Shown here: in pieces, positions 1-11,149 of the stretch
Numbering within the stretch: the first letter of the stretch is position 1
Layout of the letters: each line of letters begins with the position of its first letter
Assembly (NCBI GenBank): GCA_028829895.1
Contig: CM054180.1
Location: 113,281,135-113,345,134 of the forward strand
From: Sinotaia quadrata
Taxonomy: Eukaryota > Mollusca > Gastropoda > Architaenioglossa > Viviparidae
DNA length: 64,000 bases
Direction of reading: 5' to 3'
Position numbers and translations under genes: made by a program
Notes under the pieces: generated by a model
What the model saw: the letters and a program-made list of their open reading frames with translations, nothing else
Databases searched by the model: none
What the model was told of the DNA's origin: nothing

Positions 1-1380
1 GTGCCGCCAATGCCGTCAATTTCCATGTGATGTTGCAAGAAAAAACTCCAGTCCATCTCTTTCAGCTGTTGGTGCAGTACGGTTGGATTTGTCATAAGAG
101 ACAGATTCAAACAGTTTTTGAACTGGCTGCCACATCCATCTGAGAAAACACGAAGCTTTCAACTCTTTCCAGCATTTTCAAGTTCTTGCAGAAGGATTCT
201 GTTCTAAGTAGCCACAGCAAATTTGTCATGCTCTGCCTTGTCGCTGATGAGGGCAAATGAGGCACAGTCATGTTTGCTGAAGTACACTATTGCTGTGAAA
301 ATTGTGCTTCCTGCTTGGCACCAGGGTGCTGTCATAATTTCGTTCTGCTGCTTCAGAGTGAAATTTTCTGCAAAATCTTCTTGCAGAATGGCAGTTGTAG
401 TTGTAAGTCCAAGTGTTCTTGAGTTGCTTCATTTGACGTAGTTGGGACTTTGCAATGAAACTGTGCAATCTCATAGTGACAAGTTGTTTCATGAGTTCTT
501 GTTCCAGTTTATTTATGTTTGACTCAGTAGGCTTTTTCTTGGAGATTTTATTTCAATGAAGGTAGACATAGGTAGGCTTGTCCTGGGGAAGTAGAGGCAG
601 GACTTCTTTCTTCACCAAGTCCTTTACATCATGGCAAAGTTGGCAATTTCCAAGTGAACATGCTGCTGTTTTGGTGGGGCACACAGATGCAGAGATTAAA
701 TTCTCAGCTGTGGGGATTTGACGGTTTATTTCCTCAGTCCTTCAAGAAGACGCTGGAAGTTTTCATGATTATGTAGCAGCACACATTCTGATCTTTTCCC
801 CAAACTGTCACTATGTGTTGCGGTTGTAGGGCTGCAAATTTGCTTTTACCAATTTTTACGTCTTGAAGGCTTCCATTACATTCATTAGCATAACCCTTTT
901 CTGAACACAGTGTTTTTCATCAACCATTTCCACTGTGACAAAGTCCCTCTTTCCAGGGCACTGGTGGGATATTTTGTCACTTTCGTAAAAATGACAAACT
1001 GCCTCAGAGATTTCTTCTATGAAAAGATTTTGACACGGCAGCAGCTCTTTACCAGGATCCCAAGCTGAATGGCCAGTTTTTTCAGGACAGCAACTTTACG
1101 TCTGGGACTTTGAGACTTTACTCCTTTCCTGATGACTTTCCCTTCTGATTGTAGACTTGAGAAAACTGGAGTCAATTTAGGAGTTGCACTGCACTATCTT
1201 TTTTTTTTAAGCGTGCTTTTCTTTTTTCTTAGGGTATTGCTCAGTATTTCTGCTTTATGTTTCTCATCACTCATACTCTCTCTGTATCTTTTCCCTTGTG
1301 CATTGTTTTTCCTTCATTTCTGCTTTCTTTTCTTCAGAGAATCTTGCCCTCCTTTCCCTCATTTTTGTTCTTGGTGACTT
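1..1380 (-). pseudogene. Broken copy of a dispersed, probably transposon-derived protein gene (FATSHGKG...DGIGG family)
   Basis: Read on the minus strand, conserved blocks appear in family order but in shifting frames. There is a Lys/Arg-rich N-terminal block (about 1380-1273), an SPRRKVAVLKKLA block (about 1105-1065), an FYESDKI...PGKRDFVTVE block (about 1020-860), a KIGKSKFAALQP block (about 859-800), a HENFQRLLEGL block (767 down), a Cys motif CSLGNCQLC (about 670-635), an LQEDFAENFTL block (about 395-350), FSDGCGSQFKN (about 145-110), and a final FFLATSHGN / DGIGG motif at the left edge. From memory this order matches a multicopy predicted-protein family in arthropods and cnidarians whose members share FATSHGKG..DGIGGT. 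Its biochemical role is not known to me, and a mobile-element origin is my inference. In-frame stops lie at 204-206 and 159-161, frameshifts separate most blocks, and the FATSHG/DGIGG junction is frameshifted, so it cannot make a full protein. The C-terminal part lies beyond the window. Confidence 0.66.
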
Positions 1381-2825
1381 TGGCATATTTGCAGTGCAGT
1401 CTGGGAAAGAAAGAAAAGGTGAGAATAAACGAAAGGCATCCATATCACAATTCTACAGATTAACATGTACTTATTAACGGATAAATAAATTGTTTTCTCA
1501 TTCAATAACATTCTGTCATGAAGAGACAAACTCATTTTGACAAATTCCATAAGTTTAATAAGTTAATACAACAATTTTCTATACTAGCCTGAAATATCCC
1601 ATCAGTTACCTTATAAGAGCTCTTCTGGAAAATTTTCTCTTTTTTTTATGTTAAAAAGGTCTAAGGTTCAACAGAAAATATAAAGTTTCATTTGAAGAAA
1701 CTCAATAACATGAGAGCAACAAAAACTTCTGTACCTAAATGGTAACTGATGGGACAGCAAACAGATTGACATGCAAGTGCCTCTTATGTGTTTAAGTTAT
1801 GCATTTTGGGTGATTTAAATAGGTTTATGTATTAATTTTGTATTTCTATTACAATTTTATGTGCTTTTCATTTCCCTATAAGGTCAGAAGTGGAAATAGT
1901 AGCATTCTTCAGTCTCCTGTGTCAGCTCTCTCTGCAGGTTGTAAATGTGCTCTTTTCCAAGATGGCCAATGGGTCTCATGATCACACAAAAAGGGAGAAA
2001 ACATCCAGAAAAAAATTATTTCACCCATATCCCTTGAATATACACCAAGTGATTCTTTTGTTATGTGTTTTACAAAATGGCTTAGAGGTAACATTTTACA
2101 TGGAACGCATCAATAATTAATGTATTGTGATAATTACACTCGGTACAGTAACACAATCAGCATTGACAAGATGGAAAAAGCAAAACTAAGATTGTGGCTT
2201 GAACAATATGGAATGAATTTGGAACAAAGCAGCAATCTGACTGGTTAAATCTTGTGCAAATTTGGATCCAATCTGGAACAAGGTGGCATTATCACTGGTC
2301 TAGAAAACCTGGAGATTTGGACAACACTGGGATTGGCAGCATCTCTCTGTTCTTCTCAGCAAGGAACGCCACTGGTGTTTACTTTTTCTCTCTATTTTTA
2401 TAATAAGGTTTTCGGGTACATTTAGTATTTCTAATCAAGAGTACCAAGATTTCAAGTAGCATTTGTAGGTTTTACTGGAAATTTAAAACACGTCTTTTAT
2501 CTTTTTCTCTGCCTTCTTTTTTCTCAGAGGCCTATGTTATTTATGTTTGGCAGACGAGTTGAGATAGTGATGAATACATCAGTGAAACTGAAGACAGCTT
2601 TGAATGTGAAAAAGTACAGTCCATTTTTGGAAGTGAAGAATCCATCTGTTAAAATAATTTGTCAGACCTTCTTATGAAGTAAAAATAGTGAACTGCATCA
2701 GTTGCTCAAATGATGTGATGACTTTCTGTAATTAAATTGAAGAAAGGAGTGAGTTATATCAAAATAAAAGGAAATAATAGATAATGTACAGTGAATTAAG
2801 GAATAAAAATGAAAACTCAAGATTT
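1381..2825. other. Non-coding stretch between the pseudogene and the U6 gene
   Basis: No recognisable gene. It contains one long-arm inverted repeat (listed separately). At about 2490-2527 a long pyrimidine tract ending in CTCAG resembles a splice acceptor. It is followed at about 2564-2650 by a short acidic frame (DSDEYISETEDSF...), but that frame has a stop just upstream (TGA) and ends soon after, so I do not call an exon. A dead terminal exon is possible but unsupported. Confidence 0.5.
1597..1754. repeat. 14-bp perfect inverted repeat enclosing about 130 bp
   Basis: TCCCATCAGTTACC at 1597-1610 is exactly complementary to GGTAACTGATGGGA at 1741-1754. The AT-rich interior has only weak self-complementarity. 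It could be a worn miniature inverted-repeat element, but no target-site duplication is visible beside either arm, so I only record the structure. Confidence 0.5.
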
Positions 2826-2838
2826 AAAAAAAAAAAAA
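2826..2838 (-). terminator. Pol III T-run terminator of the U6 gene
   Basis: Thirteen consecutive A on the plus strand (T on the minus strand) directly follow the U6 3' end TTCCATA. A run of four or more T terminates RNA polymerase III, and this run also supplies the oligo-U tail of U6. Confidence 0.85.
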
Positions 2839-2883
2839 TATGGAACGCTTCACGAATTTGCGTGTCATCCTTGCGCAGGGGCC

Positions 2884-2923
<40 letters not shown>

Positions 2924-2939
2924 ACTGCGTGAACAGTAC
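2834..2939 (-). ncRNA. U6: U6 spliceosomal snRNA gene with a variant 5' stem-loop
   Basis: The minus strand carries U6 from CATATACTAAAATTGG through the ACAGAGA box, the AGC triad, the internal stem-loop region (CATGGCCCCTGCGCAAGG, GATGACACGC) and the end AAGCGTTCCATATTTTT. I see no difference from the conserved metazoan sequence in this part. U6 is the catalytic-core RNA of the major spliceosome, pairing with the 5' splice site and with U2 and U4. The length of about 106 nt is normal. The 5' stem-loop differs from the usual GTGCTTGCTTCGGCAGCAC-like sequence. Here it reads GTACTG-TTCACG-CAGTAC, which still forms a perfect stem, extendable by one T-A pair (2921-2940). A TATA box at about -24 to -30 and a T-run terminator suggest an active gene rather than a retropseudogene. 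The exact first base is uncertain by one or two. Confidence 0.88.
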
Positions 2940-2962
2940 ACGAGACACTCATTTTGTTGGGC

Positions 2963-3004
2963 ATTTATATCTTAAAATTGTTAAATGATAAATTATGGGG
3001 TGTA
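2963..3004 (-). promoter_or_regulatory. Pol III type-3 promoter of U6: TATA box plus PSE-like element
   Basis: On the minus strand TATAAAT (2963-2969) lies 24-30 bp upstream of the U6 start, the expected place for a snRNA-type Pol III TATA box. About 50-65 bp upstream, ACACCCCATAATTTATC (about 2988-3004) sits where the proximal sequence element belongs. Its match to any known PSE consensus is only loose, so the PSE assignment rests mainly on position. Confidence 0.6.
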
Positions 3005-5534
3005 TAAATGGGGCAAATATTATTCATGAAGTGTTAATTTTGTAATAATACAACGATAAACAGAAAGGTAGTTTTCAAAAGGTAAAACATGCTTCAAATT
3101 TCAAGTAAAACCTTCGAATACAATATTAAAACATTGGTTTTCACTCTTGATGAGAATTATTAAATCTAACATCATACGAAAACGTCAATGATTAGTAAAG
3201 GAAGGGCGATCACTCCCAGCTCATTCCATACATTAAATATTCTATAACCTGAATATAAAGAAACATAAGATTTTATGCAACTTATTGTCAGTTTATGAAT
3301 AATACACATATCTCTGAAAATGTACATGTATATTTTCCCTTTACAAATATTATCAGTTCACCGACATAAATGAAGATTTAAGTTCCACTCGGTTTCCGTG
3401 ATAGGAAGCAACTCCTGCGGCCTTCTCATGTTTTTTAAAACTTGAATAATTTCCCTTTAACAGCAAGTATTAAAATACTACAGGAAGTAGAACAAATATA
3501 GCGGGGTGTTCTGGAGTTTATAAATTCAGAAGAAAAAAGCGCTGGATTGCACACCACCATTCTGGTGAATAATGTAAACTTTCTGATCATAAGTTTGGGA
3601 AAAGTGAAGTAAAGATAACTAAACAAGTTAACCTGACTAAACTTAGCAGTGTAAATTATTTGAACAATTACAATTTTGTTGATGTTTATTTATGTTTTGT
3701 TTGGCTGCTGATCTACGGATGCTCTTACAATATTTTTCTTAGAAATTGCCTTATCTTGGTAATCATATCAGTAAGTGTGCACTCTCCTAATATAACTTGC
3801 AGTGTGTTGACACTGCTGGAGGGTTATTACAAAACAGTATGATCATACAGAGGTACCAAAATTATGTATATCTGGCAACATTTGCACCGTATCTTGTTTT
3901 GTTAACTAACTCTCATATAGTGACATGTCCACCTTCCAACTCATGAAAAAAATAAATTAAACTTACCATACCCATGTAAGGCATGTTACAATTGGGCCAC
4001 TATGCACTTTAATTAGATATTTCCACCTTGCCTGCAGCACTAAGAATGCATAAATTAAACACCAAGTCTAGTGCCTGTATTTGTAGATGTGGGATACTGT
4101 TCTCCTGACAGTGACACAGATAAAATCTATCATTCCTCCTTAACACATATTCCATGACCCTAAGCTAAACTGATCATCTGCTCTGGATAAGCCAAACTAA
4201 AAACACCCCCACATCATCCATTTATAACAATGGAACAAGACACTGGTGTGGTATAAGTGTCATTCAAACTCACAGTAGGAAAGCATAAATCAAAGCAAGC
4301 CACTCACCATACTCTATCCTAGAGACTAGTAATTAGTAAATATGACTATGACTATGAGTCATGGAATTCTAGATTCTAATAACTTTGAGTATTTGTGTTC
4401 ACTGCCATTAGTAAAAATAGCATCTCTTAAAAAGTGCATGCAAATCTTGACAAGTGAAACAGAAGATCAGCCATGCGTATGGAACACGACACAAACTATG
4501 GATCCTATTCCTAGTGGTGTTATTGAATACTGAATGGACCTGCACCTAATGCAAAGCACATAAGAGATAGATGTAAACTGACCCTGTCAATGAATACGGT
4601 TAGAGTAAGATGACCATAGGATGGAATGGATAGCTACTAGAAAGACTAGAGAGATTTGTGTTTTGTGCTAACAGTTCAAGAGAAGTGTGATCAGAATTGT
4701 TAGCATCTCATTAGCAGACCTGCCTACCCCCCACCTCAGGAAACCAGAGGATCAATGATCCAAAACCAGAAGATTTTTAATGGAAGCCAGAAGATTTTAT
4801 GCGAAGTCTGCCATTTTAATAGAAATATCAATAATATAAAATAAATGCAATATGTTATTGTTAATATTTGTAAATGAATTTACCAATATTGTACTGATTA
4901 ATGCAAAGCACAACAATTTCTCTATGATTTGTCTACTTTTTTGTCTAGTCTCCATTCCACTGTTTATTTTAGATGAATTTTTGTCAAGCACACCAAGTGT
5001 TAGGCAGTTTTATTTAGAAATACATTGGTCAAGGTATTTCTTTAGACTTCATTTGAAGAAGGATCTTCACATTTCAGTATAATGAGCCATTTAAGTACTG
5101 CATCATGATCTTCACTTTTACGGAAATTCATTAAATATTTCATACATGAATTTTAAAAAGATATATTTAGTTATTTTATTATCTACTGGACAAGCCACAA
5201 AAAGGAACACATGCCTGTTAAAAAATTTTAAGAAAAAAAGTTATGATATTTTTAAATTGTATCCAGATAAAATATATTTGGGGGAGTACACATAGAATTT
5301 TTAAAAACCTAAAGCATAAAGTAAAGGCTTTCATCCATGCAAAACCTTTTAACTGTATGTAAGAGTAACTAGTATACCAAATTTCAGGGAAATTAATACA
5401 ATATATACAACTATTCAAAAGGGGCCTTAGCATATAGTTCAATGGAAGAAAAAAGTCATTTTGAGAAAAACACATTTAAACTAAAATTAAAGTAAAATAA
5501 AGACTACAGAACTTGAAAACTGTGTTCAAAGTTT
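3005..5534. other. AT-rich non-coding DNA
   Basis: I find no gene, RNA or transposon that I can name. Open frames on both strands are short (at most about 85 codons), of low complexity and unrecognised. Frequent A/T runs give scattered stops. Confidence 0.5.
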
Positions 5535-5618
5535 GTTTATTATTTTTTTTATAAATATACCCTATCCATACCACACTGTTTATTTTTTAAAAATAAATAT
5601 ACCCTATACACACCACTT
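5535..5618. repeat. Two-copy tandem duplication, period 43 bp
   Basis: GTTTATT...ATAAATATACCCTAT starting at 5535 is repeated starting at 5578, with a few substitutions and small A/T-run changes. Both copies end in a CCATACCACACT-like or ACACACCACTTT sequence. It is a simple local duplication in AT-rich DNA. Confidence 0.7.
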
Positions 5619-8444
5619 TGGACTGCTGTTAGTCATTTAGCTCTCTTAACAACACATAATTCAATATGCTACCCTTTACAGTCTTTTTATTTTGTAATTC
5701 TATACAACCAGAGTACTTCAAGGAAAATTTTTAAAAAATATATTTAATAAAATTTATCAATCTACATTAATAAAATTTGGAATAAATGTTGTCTTTGTTA
5801 TGAGAAAGCAGTATCAGGTGTTAGTTTAAAATATCTGGTTTAGATTTTATTTTAATAATTATTTATATAAAAAACCTATATTTAGGTTTAGGCATGTCCA
5901 TTAAACTAGAGAAAAAACAGTGAAAGTCTTCCTGTAAAATGTTATTAAAAAGACATTATTCTTCAATAAGCATGCTTTGTTAATTAAGAATTGGATATGA
6001 CTATTATTTTTTAAAAATATTTTGTGCATTTATTTGTCTTCATGTATGTTTATATTTTATCATGCCTTCTAAAATTCTATTATAATGTGTGTACTGTGTA
6101 ATCACAAAATATCCACTGCTAATTTACAAATATATATTATTTCTAATTTTTTTAGCAGAAATGATTAAAATTAAAAATTAGAGTAAATGTTCACAATTCC
6201 GTAAATTACAATCAAACAAATTTGACTCAGGATCATTCCTTTATCACCGATGACTTTTGTTTTAAAACTTATGTCACTTTTTTTAAAGAATAAATTTTGA
6301 AGCCTTATATATTATATTAGAATAATTACAACGGATTCCAGAAAAATGATTATTTGAACCTCTATGCAGTTTCAAACACCGTTATTGAAAACGCCAATCT
6401 TTTTCCTAGAATTGCAATATAATTCGTCAAAGTAGCTCGTTTCGGACGGATTTCTGAAGAATATTGCATAAATTGTTTTACATGTAACTGATGTAAGCAG
6501 AATAATATTATTTATTAAAGTAAATATTTCATAATTGTCAAAATGACACGGTGTTGTGCATGTACTATCACTACTTGGATGCCATTTTGAAAATGCAAAT
6601 TTAGCCTTCGGTCGAACGGGCAGTAAAAACGTTACGCACCGAATTGTGCTTATCCTACCAAGCTCTGACTTCTAAACATAAAAAAATAAAAATATTTAAA
6701 GAAAATATTTATTTCAGGAGCGAAATTGTGTTTTGTCAACTAAAATTAATGACGAATAAGATTCCGGAAATGTTAAAAAAAGGACTCATATATTGAAGAG
6801 CTCCTAGCAGACGACAAACAAGCAAGTTTTTCGTCCTGTCATAATTGATCGGGGGAAAAAATGAAAATGAAAGCGGAAGAGCATTAGGTAGACACTAGAC
6901 AGTCACATGACTGAACCAACGATGTTGAATGTGAAAACAAAGTTAGGCACTTGATAAATTTACTATGATGAGGAATCACAAAAGACGATTTCACTTTCAG
7001 GGACCATTAGGACCAAGCTGCCCTAAAGTACAGATGTAAGCAGTTTTGAACTCCAAAAAATAATGAGACAGTAACAAGTCAGTCATTAGTGATTGAACTT
7101 TTGTGATGCTCAGAGGCAAGTATATTTTCTGTTAGAATGAATGAACTACCAAATGTATCAAACTAAAATGTATGATATTATGCTTAACTAAACTGCATGA
7201 TAATGGATGGATTAATCTATATTCTTATTAGAATATTACAGATGCCAATGTGAAGGGTAAAGGTGAAACTGTAATTAGGAAAACATAAATTCTGATTAAA
7301 GAGAGATTTGGCAAATGCAAATCTGTCTCATGCATGAGTATACACATTAGAAATCTAACAGTAACACTGTTTCAAAGAGGTGTCTAAAGCCATCCCAGGC
7401 TAGTAATAAAGCATTTGAAAGATATGGAACAAGCTCACACTGAAGACAGGTTTTCAACAAAGGCACATAATCCTACAACAAGAATGGTCAGGCAAGTGGG
7501 CTGATGAGTCAGGGAGTGGAAGATGCAGTTGACAACCTTCAATCGATTCAAATAAGCTGGACCCTCGCATAATGTTATGCTTCCATAGACACTTATGTAT
7601 TACCATGTTTGTGCCAAATATGAACTGTTGAACTCTGTAAATGAGCCCATAGCTTGTCTTAAGCCAACCAGAACTGTTGTTGCATAGTGTTTTGGCTTTG
7701 CTTATAGTTATAATATATAGTTGACTGCATTTCTTTAGTGAAAGGTCTCTCTGCAACTCTCTCTTATTTTATTGATTAAAGTAGCTCCAGTAATTGTTAG
7801 AGGCTTTTAAAAAGTGTAACTAAAGGAAAACAAACCGAACATGGAAATTATAGGAAAACAAGAGAATGGTATAAATATTGTTGTTATAGTTTTGTAATGA
7901 AACCTTGTAAACAGATCCTGTTAATCTATGGTAATAATTATGTAAATCCATACTTATTATTTAACAAACAAAATTTGTTTCATTATTTAGATTTATTATT
8001 GCAATTTTCAAACTTACATAAAGTTAATTTCACATAACATTACTTTATCTGTCTGTTGTGAATAAAAATGGTTATGCGAGTTAATTGACCCATTAATTAA
8101 GGCGGAAAAACTCACGAAGTCATACAAACACTCAACAGTTATATAGTAGCAAGAGTAGCTGATAGCATAGTATGGTCAGTTACTGTTCTTTGACCAGTGA
8201 GAAAATGGCTGGACATTAAGCCACACCACTAACAGCAGTAGTCAGATAGGGGAGTTGTTCTTTGTCCTACAGCAGTATACTTGACATTCTCATAAGCAGT
8301 ACATTGCCACTCTGTTGAATGCTAATATTACATCCACTCCATTTTGAAGTCTTCTGTTATGAAATCTATGCTGTTTTGTCAGTGTCCTGTAATGCTTTGT
8401 TCCTAATACATGTATATATTATATATACTTTTATCCATCTAAGG
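5619..8444. other. AT-rich non-coding DNA with a CpG-richer patch
   Basis: No gene is recognised. About 6370-6870 stands out: I count roughly 20 CpG in 500 bp (for example around 6430-6450, 6608-6645 and 6765-6840) against few elsewhere in the left part. A short frame starting ATGACACGGTGTTGTGC at 6543 reads MTRCCAC and stops after 15 codons. The start vaguely recalls THAP-type N-termini but nothing downstream supports that. A 100-codon minus-strand frame at 7454-7756 has no recognisable motif and I do not call it. Confidence 0.45.
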
Positions 8445-8618
8445 CAGTGGGGTCCAACTGCAGTCCCCGAGCACATAAAATTGTTCTATGGCCTGCAATC
8501 ATACAAAAAATATTTCTTTAATTATATAGTATAAATTAAATCTTTACCTTGAACGGCCTGCAAACTTTAAATTTTTGGCTTATGTGGCCCTCATGGTCGA
8601 ATAAGTTGGACCACCCTG
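8445..8618. mobile_element. Non-autonomous hAT-type miniature element (174 bp)
   Basis: The ends are CAGTGGGGTCCAACTGC on the left and, read inward from the right, CAGGGTGGTCCAACTT. This is the CAG..GGTCCAACT pattern of hAT terminal inverted repeats, with GGCC-type subterminal motifs such as TATGGCCTGC and ATGTGGCCCTC. The flank ATCTAAGG (8437-8444) partly matches ATCTATCT (8619-8626), consistent with a worn 8-bp target-site duplication. The element is far too short for a transposase and would have moved only with a related autonomous element. Family assignment rests on the ends alone. Confidence 0.7.
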
Positions 8619-11104
8619 ATCTATCTAGGGGCACTGTTGTGTACAGACCATGACAAAATGAATCTCCACAATATGTAAGCAGGCTTATTAAGAAGTTGAC
8701 AGCTGAACATATGGATGGTATCCACATTAATAAAAGGATCATCGATCCTGTGGTAATATCTTCTATGACCCAGGAACTTCTTACACTCTTGTAAAACCAT
8801 TTTATTTCACAGATACAATGAAGATGTTCTACAATTTGGATGCCATACATTATACAATTTCCATTGACTGCTTACATTTAGGTTAAGTACAGCGTGAAAT
8901 CTGCCTAGGCCGGAAGCGCTCCCCGTAAATTATGGTTAAGTATGTGCAGGGCATTATGAATTTGCCATGTACAACCAGGCGCTTGGGTGCAAATATGTTT
9001 GGGAGTAACTCTATTTACCCACTAAAATACAGTGGACATTCACAGCTAACTGCAAGAAATCTCCAAAAGAGAAAAAGTGCAAGCCTGCAGCCAGAAAAGG
9101 ATAGATAAAACCTAATACAATGACTCAACTCTGATAAAGTTTTCTAAACAAACAGCGAAGGATGGATGAACTAGCTATCATTATAAAAATGCCATTTTCT
9201 TTATTGTCAATGGTATTTTATACTGTCAACCCCATACAGATGAGCCCCATATTCATCAGCAGTCCCAAACCTAAAAGATGAGTCACTCTGCTAATCTGTT
9301 ATCTCTACTTGATATTGTATATTGATATATCCTTATTCAATTCATACATTATATTGTAAATTGTCTAATAATGATATTGATAAGTTCAAGCATAAATGTC
9401 TTCAGCAAGTCTGGAAAGTTCCTTAGAAAACTGACATAATAATTCACTGTAAAATTCTCCAAGCAGATTTCATTGTTTCACACCCCTCCATCCCACTTCT
9501 CCTACTAAACTAATTCTCTTTATCATGTCCATTATTTGCAGGACTGCTTTAAAATAATGCACTTTGAATACAAATGTTCATGAATGTTACTTTCCATTTA
9601 AGTTTCCAGTTAAAGAATGAACTGACTTTTAAAGTTGTCATGCACAGTATCTCAGCTAAACTGGTGTGACATACCTACATTTTTTCCTTCACAATATTGG
9701 AGAAAGAATTTGGAATTCAGCAGAAGACTGGGTGAGTGCATCCAGTATCTCATCGAAAACCTAGCTATCTGTCTGCGCTTCTATCAACCAATACTGGCAT
9801 TGCATGGGCAGAAAACACAGCCGGTGAAATGCAGCTGAGCAACTACTATTACCAAAACTCTTGAAGACCAAAAACAGAACCTTCCAGCTCTGGCACAACA
9901 AAGGATCTGTACTTCATTGCTTTATTCCAAGACTGGAATGCACGAATTATCGGATCACGTTTTCTAAAGACAAATTCTCTTAGAATAGTTAGATGCACAA
10001 GTTATGAAAGAACCAGAAAAGCAGGTCAAGAAGAAAAGGTCAAAGCAGCAAAGTGCTAAAGACTAACCACACTGAAGCCACTTTTACTGAGAAATTTAAG
10101 CATCTGACCATTTTTCCAAACAGATTCAGGGTTTTTGAAATGAGATGCACTTCAGTTGCAGGTCTGTGATTTTTGATTTGATTGTTAATTTAATTAAATA
10201 TCACTAGAGCACTCACCTTACTCTCATCTACTCCTTCATTAAATTCATGAAACTCCATTTTATCGTACAAGACAGTGAATTGGAGGGTGAGCCATTGTAC
10301 AGTTTAATTTGTTATATAAGATACTCATTCACTGTTTAATTCATTCTTTCAGGTGTCATCCAATCACACATCTTGTCTTTGGCTCTTATCAAAGTTGTCT
10401 GTGCAAGAAGGTTGTACCACAATCCTTACAAGTATCATCTGTACCCATTTAAACACCGAACATCAAAATCAGGATAATGCAATAATTAAAATATGCAACA
10501 TCCATCCATACTGGTCTAGGTTTTAGAATCTAATAAAATAATATGCATATTGTTTTGTTGCAACTGACTGTGTAGCCACTGAGGTAATGCCAACTGAACA
10601 AATAGGCTCCAAGCTGTTAAATCTTTGAACAAAAATAAATATACCGAATCTATCTATTCATAACAAGAACTGTCGCTTTAATACTTTACTAATGCTAGTG
10701 ATTAAGTCTCCAGGGAAGAAGGCGGGGAAAGAGAGGGGATAACTACAGAATTATTCTGCATATTTGTTGCTATTGGAAGTGATTTCATCTACTGCATCTC
10801 CTGGGATTGGGATAGGTGGGGGGGTGATAAGTGTAATATATTATCAATATCAATATTATCATTGGATTTTTGTGACTACTGGAAGGGATCATACTAATGA
10901 AGAAGAGAAAATGTCACCATATAAATACGGTTTAGAAATAAAGAAAATTGCCCCTCACAGAGTGAGGATCCAGTCTTGGCAGATTTACAGCATCAATTCA
11001 TTAGCAAAAAAGGGATAATGAATTGTAAAGTTTAAAAAATATCTAAACCAAAATGTCTATTAGTTAATTAAATTGTAAACAACATAAATATGAGTGAGTG
11101 AGAG

Positions 11105-11107
<3 letters not shown>
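8619..11107. other. AT-rich non-coding DNA
   Basis: No gene is recognised. Short frames at 9635-9838 and 10764-11018 (plus) show no domain, no coding-like composition and no recognisable neighbours. Around 8885-8995 base composition is locally more GC-rich, with no identifiable feature. Confidence 0.5.

Positions 11108-11147
<40 letters not shown>
11108..11147. repeat. (GT)20 microsatellite
   Basis: Forty bases of uninterrupted GT, preceded by a short GAGT/GA-rich run (about 11091-11107). This is a perfect dinucleotide repeat and is likely to be length-polymorphic. Confidence 0.97.

Positions 11148-11149
<2 letters not shown>

Noticed and set aside
2520..2660. Terminal exon after a pyrimidine-rich CTCAG
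   Set aside because: The acidic frame has a stop directly upstream, out of register with the putative acceptor, and no upstream exon is recognised.
7454..7756. 100-codon open frame on the minus strand
   Set aside because: No recognised motif, no coding-like context and no neighbours. Frames of this length can occur by chance in this much sequence.
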